In this document: one piece after another, positions 7,328 through 12,780 of the stretch
Position numbering within the stretch: position 1 is the stretch's first letter
Layout of the letters: every line of letters begins with the position of its first letter
NCBI GenBank assembly: GCA_017882945.1
Contig: JADGON010000136.1
Span: 1-12,780 of the forward strand
Length of the DNA: 12,780 nucleotides
Source of the DNA: Acidimicrobiia bacterium
Lineage (GTDB): Bacteria; Actinomycetota; Acidimicrobiia; IMCC26256; JAENVU01
Direction of reading: 5' to 3'
Program-made: the position numbers and the translations under genes
Notes under the pieces: generated by a model
Seen by the model: only the letters and a program-made list of their open reading frames with translations
Database searches by the model: none
Told to the model about the DNA's origin: nothing

Positions 7328-7685
7328 CTGGCTGGCGGCAACGGGCGCCGTGATGCTCGCGGTCATGCTCGGCGGCCTCCTCTTCGCGCTCGGCTCCGTC
7401 GTCGTGACCTTGCGGGACCTGCGGGCCACCGTGCGAGCCCTCCAGGAGCAGAGCATCGCGTTGGCCGACGAGATGCGCATCGCCCTGCGCGACGCGGAGA
7501 ACGAGGTCGATCGAGTCGGTGCGCTGCTGACAGCGGCCGAGACGGTCGGCGATCGCATCGACACCGCGTCACGGATCGTGTCGAAGACGGTCACGAACCC
7601 GGTCGTGAAGGTGCTGGCCCTCGGCACGGGTACCAAGCGGGCCGTCCGCCGCATGCGCGCGGGTGACGAGGCTCGGAAGGCGTGA
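7314..7685 (+). CDS. DUF948-family membrane-anchored coiled-coil protein
   Basis: Small protein of 123 residues. An N-terminal hydrophobic helix at about residues 4-28 (DWLAATGAVMLAVMLGG...) is followed by a charged, heptad-like helical stretch (TLRDLRATVRALQEQ and on to about residue 80), then a basic C-terminus (TKRAVRRMRAGDEARKA). This is the plan of DUF948 proteins, which include general-stress-like YtxG of Bacillus; the biochemical role is not established. The start at 7314 is set by the AGGGGAG site 6 nt upstream; the ATG at 7308 would add only two residues. It overlaps rarA by 14 bp and the next gene by GTGA. A DUF948 gene followed by a small membrane protein and alaS is a recurring arrangement in Actinobacteria, which supports the call. 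Confidence 0.75.
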   Translation: MSAGDWLAATGAVMLAVMLGGLLFALGSVVVTLRDLRATVRALQEQSIALADEMRIALRDAENEVDRVGALLTAAETVGDRIDTASRIVSKTVTNPVVKVLALGTGTKRAVRRMRAGDEARKA

Positions 7686-7930
7686 TTCCGAAGCGGGTGT
7701 TCTGGCTGACGGTGGGGTACGGCGCCGGACTGGGGTCGTCGTGGTACGCCGCGCGCAAGGTCAAGGCCGCGGCGCGCCGCTACACGCCCGAGAGCCTCGG
7801 GGGTCGCGTCACGGACACCGTCAGCGGGATCTCGAAGGACGTGAAGGCCGCGGTCACCGAAGGCCGCAGCGCCATGCGCGAGCGCGAGGCGGAGCTCCGT
7901 CGCCCCCGTGCCGCCAGCCCCCGCGGCTGA
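7682..7930 (+). CDS. Small DUF6167-like protein with N-terminal hydrophobic segment
   Basis: 82-residue protein starting with GTG in a GTGA overlap with the DUF948 gene. Residues about 6-24 (VFWLTVGYGAGLGSSWYAA) form a glycine-rich hydrophobic helix that could insert in the membrane. A basic amphipathic stretch (RKVKAAARRYTPESLGGR) and an Arg/Glu-rich tail follow. The early FW plus a later TPESL motif and the position just before alaS resemble the small actinobacterial proteins I know as DUF6167. That assignment is from memory of the pattern and context and is moderate. The function is unknown; cotranslation with the DUF948 gene suggests the two act together at the membrane. A GAGG (7668-7671) lies 10 nt upstream as a weak ribosome binding site. 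Confidence 0.65.
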   Translation: MIPKRVFWLTVGYGAGLGSSWYAARKVKAAARRYTPESLGGRVTDTVSGISKDVKAAVTEGRSAMREREAELRRPRAASPRG

Positions 7931-7972
7931 GCCGCCTCGGAATGTCGGTCAAGAGGTACGGGGCGGGTTCGG

Positions 7973-7978
7973 TAGCCT
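7973..7978 (+). promoter_or_regulatory. -10-like box upstream of alaS
   Basis: TAGCCT ends 10 nt before the ATG at 7989, within the 58-bp gap after the small membrane-protein gene. No Shine-Dalgarno sequence is near the ATG. The spacing predicts a 5' leader of only a few bases. No clear -35 is seen. Confidence 0.45.
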
Positions 7979-7988
7979 GGCGGTCCCG

Positions 7989-10634
7989 ATGAGCACCCTG
8001 ACCGCGGACGAGCTGCGCTCCACCTTCCTCGAGTTCTTCGTCGCGCGTGGCCACACGCTCGTCCCGAGCGCGAGCTTGATCCCACACGACAAGACGGTGC
8101 TCTTCACGGTGGCGGGCATGGTGCCGTTCAAGCCCTACTTCACCGGCGAGGAGCCCGCGCCCTATCCCCGGGCCACCTCGGCCCAGAAGTGCGTCCGGGC
8201 CGGTGGCAAGCACAACGACCTCGACGACATCGGCCGGACCAACCGCCACTTCACGTTCTTCGAGATGCTGGGCAACTTCTCGTTCGGCGACTACTTCAAG
8301 ACCGAGGCGATCGCCTTCGCCTGGGAGCTGTACACCGAGGTGCTCGGCCTGGACCCGGAGCGGCTCTGGGTCACGGTCCACGAGAGCGACGACGAGGCCG
8401 AGGCGATTTGGCGCGACACCGTGGGGGTGTCCCAGGAGAGGATCCAACGGCTGGGTGACGACAACTTCTGGCGCATGGGCGACACGGGCCCCTGCGGGCC
8501 GAGCTCGGAGATCTTCTGGGATCTCGGGCCGGCGTTCGGCGCCGAGGGCGGGCCGAAGGACGGCGGCGAGGACCGCTACGTCGAGATCTGGAACCTGGTG
8601 TTCGTGCAGTTCGACGCGCAGCCCGACGGCACCCTGGTGCCGCTGGCGAAGCGCAGCATCGACACCGGCGCGGGGCTCGAGCGCAACCTCTCGGTGCTCC
8701 AGGGCGTGGACTCGATCTGGGACATCGACGTGTTCCGCCCGCTCATCGCTGCCGCCGAGGAGGCCACCGGGGTCACGTACCAGGGCTTTCCCGGAGGTGA
8801 ATCGGACATCTCGCTGCGCATCCTGGCGGAGCACGGCCGCACGATGACGTTCCTCGTGAGCGACGGCGTCGTCCCGAGCAACGTCGAGCGCGGCTACGTG
8901 CTGCGGCGCATCATCCGGCGCGCGGTGCGCCACGCGTACCGGCTCGGGGCGCGTGACCTGGTGACCCCGGCTCTGGTGGACGCGACCATCGCCGCGATGG
9001 GCGGTGCCTATCCCGAGCTCGAGAAGCACCGCGAGCTGGTGACCAACGTGATCCGCCGTGAAGAGGAGCGTTTCCTCGCCACGCTCCAGCGCGGCGAGGA
9101 CCTGCTCGACGAGGTGCTGGACGCGGGCGACGTCACCGGTGAGCGAGCGTTCTTCCTCCACGACACGCTCGGATACCCGATCGACCTCACCCGTGAGGTG
9201 GCCGCCGAGCGCGGGCGCTCCGTGGACGTCGACGGGTTCCGAGCCCAGATGGACGAGCAGCGCGCCCGCGCTCGCGATGCCCACAAGGCCGACGGCGGCG
9301 CTGCCGCAGCTCCGGTCGAGCTCTACCGCGAGATCCTCGACGACCACGGGCCGACCGAGTTCACCGGGCGCCAGGAGTACGTCACCGAAGATGCGAAGGT
9401 TCTCGCGATCGTCGCCGCGGGCGAGCGACTCGGTCGCGCGGGCGCGGGTGAAGAGGTTGACGTCTTCCTCGATCGCACGCCCTTCTACGCCGAGTCCGGT
9501 GGCCAGGTGGGGGACACCGGGACGGTCACGGCAGACCAGGGCGACACCGTCGTGCGCATCCTCGACACGCAGTACGCGATTGCCGGGGTGCTGAGCGTGC
9601 ACCGCGGGCGCGTCGAACAGGGCGAGCTGGTCGAGAGCGACGAGGTGGTCGCGGCGATCGACGCAGTGCGCCGCGACGCGATCCGGCGCAACCACACCGC
9701 CACCCACATCCTGCACTGGGCATTACGCGAGGTGCTCGGCCCCCATGTGAAGCAGGCCGGGTCCTTCGTCGGGCCAGACCGGCTGCGGTTCGACTTCAGT
9801 CACTTCGAGGCCGTGACCCAGGACGAGCTGGACCAGATCGAGGCGCTCGCGAACCGCGAGATCATCTCCGACGCAAAGGTCCGTCACTACGAGACCTCGA
9901 AGTCGCACGCGGAGAGCATCGGTGCGATCGCGTTCTTCGGTGACAAGTACGGCGACGTCGTTCGCGTGCTTGAGGCCGGTGAGCACTCGATCGAGCTCTG
10001 CGGCGGCACGCACGTCCACGCGCTCGGGTTCATCGGTCCGATCAAGATCGTGAGCGAGGGCTCCATCGGCGCGAACCTGCGCCGCATCGAAGCGGTCACC
10101 GGTGAAGGCGCGCTGGACCGGGTCCATGACGAAGAGGTCCGGCTGCGGACGGCCGCAGGACTCCTCAACGTCGGTCCCACCGAGGTGCCCGAGCGCATCG
10201 AGCGCCTGCTGGCCCAGGTGAAGTCGCTGGGCGAGGAGCTGAACGGGCTGCGCGCGAAGCAGGCGGTCGCGGACGCCGGCACCTTGGCCGCCGAAGCGGT
10301 CGACGGCGTGATCGTGGTGCGCAAGGACGGGCTGGTGGGCGACGACCTGCGCCGGATCGCGCTGGCAGCCAGGGATGCCCTGGGCTCCGGTGTGGTCGCC
10401 ATCCTGAGCGCGTCGCCGGATCGCGCGAAGGCCGCGATCGCGGTCGCGGTGAGCAAGGACCTCGTCGAGCGCGGCGTCTCGGCCGCGCAGATCGGTGGTC
10501 CGGTCGCGAAGGTCCTCGGCGGTGGGACCGGGAAGAACCAGGACTTCGTCCAGGGGGGCGGACCCAACGTCGCCGGCCTCGACGACGCCCTCGCCCTGGC
10601 ACGAGAACAGGCCCGCGCGGCCGTAGGCTCATAG
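7989..10634 (+). CDS. alaS: Alanyl-tRNA synthetase with editing domain
   Basis: Charges tRNA-Ala in the cytosol and hydrolyses mischarged Ser/Gly-tRNA-Ala. It has 881 residues, the usual bacterial length. The N-terminal catalytic core shows FVARGHTLVPSASLIP, FTVAGMVPFKPYF, the KCVRAGGKHNDLDDIG block and HFTFFEMLGNFSFGDYFK. The editing site metal ligands are present as His569-x3-His573 (NHTATH) and Cys671-x3-His675 (CGGTH). The C-terminal region has a coiled-coil-like stretch, then a C-Ala domain ending in a glycine-rich GGGTGKNQDFVQGGG segment in place of the common GGGGGGRPDxAQAGG. The ATG at 7989 (MSTLTADELRSTFLEFF) is preferred over an in-frame GTG at 7908 because it gives the family N-terminus and avoids overlap with the preceding gene. 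It likely heads the alaS-ruvX-mltG-aroE operon. Confidence 0.97.
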   Translation: MSTLTADELRSTFLEFFVARGHTLVPSASLIPHDKTVLFTVAGMVPFKPYFTGEEPAPYPRATSAQKCVRAGGKHNDLDDIGRTNRHFTFFEMLGNFSFGDYFKTEAIAFAWELYTEVLGLDPERLWVTVHESDDEAEAIWRDTVGVSQERIQRLGDDNFWRMGDTGPCGPSSEIFWDLGPAFGAEGGPKDGGEDRYVEIWNLVFVQFDAQPDGTLVPLAKRSIDTGAGLERNLSVLQGVDSIWDIDVFRPLIAAAEEATGVTYQGFPGGESDISLRILAEHGRTMTFLVSDGVVPSNVERGYVLRRIIRRAVRHAYRLGARDLVTPALVDATIAAMGGAYPELEKHRELVTNVIRREEERFLATLQRGEDLLDEVLDAGDVTGERAFFLHDTLGYPIDLTREVAAERGRSVDVDGFRAQMDEQRARARDAHKADGGAAAAPVELYREILDDHGPTEFTGRQEYVTEDAKVLAIVAAGERLGRAGAGEEVDVFLDRTPFYAESGGQVGDTGTVTADQGDTVVRILDTQYAIAGVLSVHRGRVEQGELVESDEVVAAIDAVRRDAIRRNHTATHILHWALREVLGPHVKQAGSFVGPDRLRFDFSHFEAVTQDELDQIEALANREIISDAKVRHYETSKSHAESIGAIAFFGDKYGDVVRVLEAGEHSIELCGGTHVHALGFIGPIKIVSEGSIGANLRRIEAVTGEGALDRVHDEEVRLRTAAGLLNVGPTEVPERIERLLAQVKSLGEELNGLRAKQAVADAGTLAAEAVDGVIVVRKDGLVGDDLRRIALAARDALGSGVVAILSASPDRAKAAIAVAVSKDLVERGVSAAQIGGPVAKVLGGGTGKNQDFVQGGGPNVAGLDDALALAREQARAAVGS
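10624..10629 (+). promoter_or_regulatory. Possible internal -10-like box before ruvX
   Basis: TAGGCT inside the last codons of alaS ends 9 nt before the ruvX TTG start. It fits the pattern seen upstream of hisS, rarA and alaS, but it lies in coding sequence, and a chance match is quite possible. Confidence 0.25.
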
Positions 10635-10638
10635 CTGC

Positions 10639-11061
10639 TTGACCCGCATCCTCGGGGTCGATCTCGGGAGTGCCCGGATCGGTCTCGCCCTCTCGGATCC
10701 TTCCGGCACACTCGCGTCGCCGCTGGCCGTGCTCGCGCGCTCGGGTGACCGGAAGCGGGACCACCGAGCAATCGTGGCGGCGGCGCGAGAGAACGAAGCC
10801 GGGTGCATCGTCGTCGGGCTCCCGCGCTCGCTCTCGGGCAAGCAGGGTCCGGCCGAGCTGGCCACGCTCGACGAGATCGAGGAGCTGCGCTCCGCCGTCC
10901 CCGATGACATCACGGTCGACGCATACGACGAGCGCTTCACCACCGTGATCGCCCAGCGCAGCCTCGTCGAGTCGGGCATGCGCCGGAGTGACCGCAAGAA
11001 GGTGGTCGACAAGGTGGCCGCGGCGGTGATGCTCCAGTCCTACCTGGAGTCGCAGTCGTGA
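10639..11061 (+). CDS. ruvX: RuvX/YqgF family Holliday-junction resolvase-like nuclease (pre-16S rRNA processing)
   Basis: Small RNase H-fold protein of 140 residues, normal for YqgF. Members are essential in several bacteria and are implicated in 16S rRNA 5'-end maturation and in Holliday-junction resolution. Visible motifs are the first catalytic Asp in ILGVDLGSARIG (Asp8), IVVGLPRSLSGKQGP, YDERFTT, and the C-terminal KKVVDKVAAAVMLQ with the last acidic residue. The start is a TTG four bases after the alaS stop. The in-frame codon TAG at 10624 blocks any earlier start, and any later start would remove the catalytic DLG, so TTG is the only reasonable choice. No Shine-Dalgarno sequence is seen. 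The end overlaps mltG by GTGA, as expected for the conserved alaS-ruvX-mltG order. Confidence 0.93.
   Translation: MTRILGVDLGSARIGLALSDPSGTLASPLAVLARSGDRKRDHRAIVAAARENEAGCIVVGLPRSLSGKQGPAELATLDEIEELRSAVPDDITVDAYDERFTTVIAQRSLVESGMRRSDRKKVVDKVAAAVMLQSYLESQS
11046..11049 (+). promoter_or_regulatory. Ribosome binding site for mltG
   Basis: GGAG in the last codons of ruvX, 8 nt before the GTG at 11058, supports that start and coupling of the two genes. Confidence 0.45.
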
Positions 11062-12137
11062 CCACCGGCGCCGAGCTCGACGCCGCGCGCACCGAACGCC
11101 GGCCGGCCGGGTCTTCACGCCGTCGCCGGCCGAAGCGCCGCCGGTGGCTGCTCGTGGTGGCGTTGCTCACGATCCTGCTCCTTCCGGTGCTGATCGTCGG
11201 AGCCTGGTTCTGGTACCAGACCGACCCGCCGGGCAATCCCGGCCGTCGGGTCCAGGTCGAGGTTCGGCAGGGCTGGGGGACGTCCCAGATCGGCAACGAG
11301 CTCGCCCGTCGCGGCGTGGTGGGCTCCGCGCTCGCGTTCGAGCTGTACGTGAAGGTCTTCGGCGGGGGTCCGTTCCAGGCCGGGACCTTCGAGCTGCGCC
11401 AGGACATGGGTTCGAGCCCGGCGGCAGCGGCACTCGAGCGGCCCGCGTCGTTGAGGTACCGGAAGCTGGCTCTGATCCCCGGCCTCACGCTCGACATGAT
11501 CGCGGACCAGGTCGGGAAGATCCCCGGCCTCAACCGCGACAAGTTCCTCGCGGTCGCGCGCTCCAACACCGTCCGGTCCAAGTACGAGCCCGCGAACGTC
11601 ACGTCACTCGAAGGGCTCACGTGGCCCGACACGTACTACGTGAGCAAGGCGGATACCGAGACCACGCTGTTGCGCACCCTGGTGAAGACGTTCGACAAGC
11701 AGGCGACGCGCGCCGGGCTCTCGTCGTCCCCGGACCCCTACCGCACGGTGACCGTCGCCTCGTTGATCCAGACCGAGGCCAAGCTCGACGAGGACCGTCC
11801 CCTCATCGCCGCGGTGGTGGAGAACCGGTTGCGAGACCGCATGCCGCTCCAGATCGACGCCACGCTCCTGTACGCGCGGGGGACCCGGGTGGGTCCGATC
11901 ACCGATGCCGACTACGCACGGGACTCCCCGTACAACACGTACAAGAACCTGGGCCTGCCGCCCACCCCGATCTCGACCGTCACGACCTCGTCGCTCCAGG
12001 CCGCGCTGCACCCCGCGAACGTGCCGTACGAGTACTACGTGCTCATCAACGCGAACGGGAAGCACGCGTTCGCGACGACCTATGCCGAGCACCAGCGCAA
12101 CGTCGCCGAAGCCCGCCGCAAGGGCCTCCTCCGATGA
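11058..12137 (+). CDS. mltG: Endolytic murein transglycosylase MltG (YceG-like)
   Basis: Membrane-anchored lytic transglycosylase that cleaves nascent glycan strands and is thought to set their length. The protein has 359 residues. A cytoplasmic basic tail (RRRRPKRRR at 21-29) is followed by one transmembrane helix at about 30-53, a LysM-like region (VQVEVRQGWGTSQIGNELA... to about 125), then the YceG catalytic domain. The catalytic glutamate is Glu240 in ASLIQTEA, where E. coli has ASIVEKET. The downstream signatures ENRLRDRMPLQIDATLLY and SPYNTYKNLGLPPTPIS are canonical. The GTG start overlaps the ruvX stop (GTGA) and has GGAG 8 nt upstream. It ends in an ATGA overlap with aroE. The MltG-RuvX-AlaS neighbourhood is conserved in many Gram-positive bacteria. 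Confidence 0.96.
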   Translation: MTTGAELDAARTERRPAGSSRRRRPKRRRWLLVVALLTILLLPVLIVGAWFWYQTDPPGNPGRRVQVEVRQGWGTSQIGNELARRGVVGSALAFELYVKVFGGGPFQAGTFELRQDMGSSPAAAALERPASLRYRKLALIPGLTLDMIADQVGKIPGLNRDKFLAVARSNTVRSKYEPANVTSLEGLTWPDTYYVSKADTETTLLRTLVKTFDKQATRAGLSSSPDPYRTVTVASLIQTEAKLDEDRPLIAAVVENRLRDRMPLQIDATLLYARGTRVGPITDADYARDSPYNTYKNLGLPPTPISTVTTSSLQAALHPANVPYEYYVLINANGKHAFATTYAEHQRNVAEARRKGLLR

Positions 12138-12780
12138 GCGCAACGGGGACCGGCCCGCCGGACGAGGCTCCGCACCTGGGCCCGGTGACGGGGGAGACGC
12201 AGCTGGCCGGGGTGATCGGATACCCGGTGCGCCACTCCCGTTCGCCGGTGATCCACAACGCCGGGTACGCGGCTGCGGGTCTCGACTGGGTGTTCGTCGC
12301 GCTCGAGGTTCCCCCCGGCCGTGGCTACGACGCGGTCCTCGCAATGACGGTGCTCGGCATCCGGGGCATGAGCATCACGATGCCGCACAAGGCCGACGCG
12401 GCCCGGGCGTGTGACGAGCTGAGCGCGGACGCGACGGTCCTGGAGGTGGTCAACACGGTCGTGTTGCAGGAGGACGGCGCGCTGCACGGAGACTCCACCG
12501 ACGGCGAAGGGCTGCTCCGGAGCCTGGCGGATGCCGGCCTGGACGTCGACGGCCGGAGCGTGCTCGTGCTCGGAGCCGGAGGCGCGGCCCGGGCATCGGT
12601 GCTGGCGCTCGGTCGCGCCGGGGCCCGGCTCACCGTGGCCGCGCGTCGCGCGGAAGCCGCCGAGGCGGCCGCGCAGCTCGTCGCCGGATCGAACGTCACG
12701 ACGATCCCGGTCACGGGGGAGTACGAGATCGTGGTGAACGCCACGCCGCTCGGGATGGCCGGCGAATCGGTCCCGATCAC
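12134..12780 (+). CDS. aroE: Shikimate dehydrogenase, 3' end outside the window
   Basis: NADP-dependent enzyme reducing 3-dehydroshikimate to shikimate in aromatic amino acid synthesis. 215 codons are present and the frame is open at the window edge. Motifs: shikimate-binding HSRSP (Ser35, Ser37), GMSITMPHK with catalytic Lys86, NT at 108-109, GDSTDGEG with catalytic Asp123, the dinucleotide-binding GAGGAARA at 148-155, and NATPLGM at 202-208. The Lys86 to Asp123 distance (37) equals that of E. coli Lys65-Asp102. The position matching E. coli Asn59 is Ser80. I believe Ser is common here in actinobacterial AroE. A ~23-residue N-terminal extension precedes LAGVIGYP. The ATG overlaps the mltG stop (ATGA), with a weak AAGGG (12120-12124) 9 nt upstream, so it is part of the alaS operon. 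Confidence 0.95.
   Translation, partial: MSATGTGPPDEAPHLGPVTGETQLAGVIGYPVRHSRSPVIHNAGYAAAGLDWVFVALEVPPGRGYDAVLAMTVLGIRGMSITMPHKADAARACDELSADATVLEVVNTVVLQEDGALHGDSTDGEGLLRSLADAGLDVDGRSVLVLGAGGAARASVLALGRAGARLTVAARRAEAAEAAAQLVAGSNVTTIPVTGEYEIVVNATPLGMAGESVPI

Noticed and set aside
4601..7654. A 1017-codon open frame on the minus strand opposite the P450 and rarA
   Set aside because: It is antisense to two genes with complete catalytic motifs, its translation is Arg/Val/Glu/His-rich with no recognisable domain, and such long antisense frames arise from codon bias in high-GC genomes.
7908..7988. An upstream GTG start for alaS adding 27 residues
   Set aside because: The extra residues do not match the AlaRS N-terminus and would overlap the previous gene; ATG at 7989 fits the family and the TAGCCT box.
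7854..9716. A 620-codon minus-strand frame opposite alaS
   Set aside because: Covers the AlaRS catalytic core in antisense; low-complexity translation with no motif.
1..12780. Defence system, phage, CRISPR array, tRNA or insertion sequence
   Set aside because: No spaced direct repeats, terminal inverted repeats, transposase or integrase motifs, or tRNA-like segments were seen; nearly all sequence is accounted for by ten co-directional genes.

Overview
The window is a dense, high-GC, single-strand gene block. Its gene order (hisS-aspS ... rarA - DUF948 - small membrane protein - alaS - ruvX - mltG - aroE) is typical of Actinobacteria. The pilin-like first gene, the CYP124/125/142-like P450 and several TAGnnT boxes a few bases upstream of start codons suggest a deep actinobacterial lineage such as Acidimicrobiia. 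That placement is an inference; no rRNA or other phylogenetic marker was compared. All ten genes read on the + strand. No mobile element, CRISPR array, tRNA or rRNA is visible.

Layout. 1-1545 is the 3' part of a secreted, cysteine-bearing, PilX/minor-pilin-like surface protein whose N-terminal pilin helix lies just outside the window. 1586-4635 holds hisS and aspS, overlapping by ATGA. Four bases later comes a cytochrome P450 (4640-5887), an unusual neighbour for synthetase genes. A strong 47-nt stem-loop (5900-5946) separates the P450 from rarA (5972-7327), which overlaps a DUF948-type membrane/coiled-coil gene (7314-7685). That gene in turn overlaps a small DUF6167-like gene (7682-7930). 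alaS (7989-10634), ruvX (10639-11061), mltG (11058-12137) and the 5' part of aroE (12134 to the window end) form a second tightly packed operon.

How the genes fit together. This is mainly housekeeping: three aminoacyl-tRNA synthetases, a replication-fork rescue ATPase, a Holliday-junction resolvase-like nuclease involved in rRNA maturation, a peptidoglycan transglycosylase and a shikimate enzyme. AspRS carries His31, a residue associated with non-discriminating AspRS, so Asn-tRNA in this organism may be made by the transamidation route. Genes that follow a gap (hisS, rarA, alaS) each have a TAGnnT -10-like hexamer 6-10 nt before the start and no Shine-Dalgarno sequence, which suggests leaderless transcripts. 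Genes inside overlaps (aspS, DUF948, mltG) have a purine-rich ribosome binding site instead.

I did not find a convincing novel multi-gene system. The signals most worth a second look are the stem-loop at 5900-5946 that appears to share a promoter with rarA, the leaderless-promoter pattern, the P450 in a synthetase operon, and sequence deviations in AspRS and AroE.
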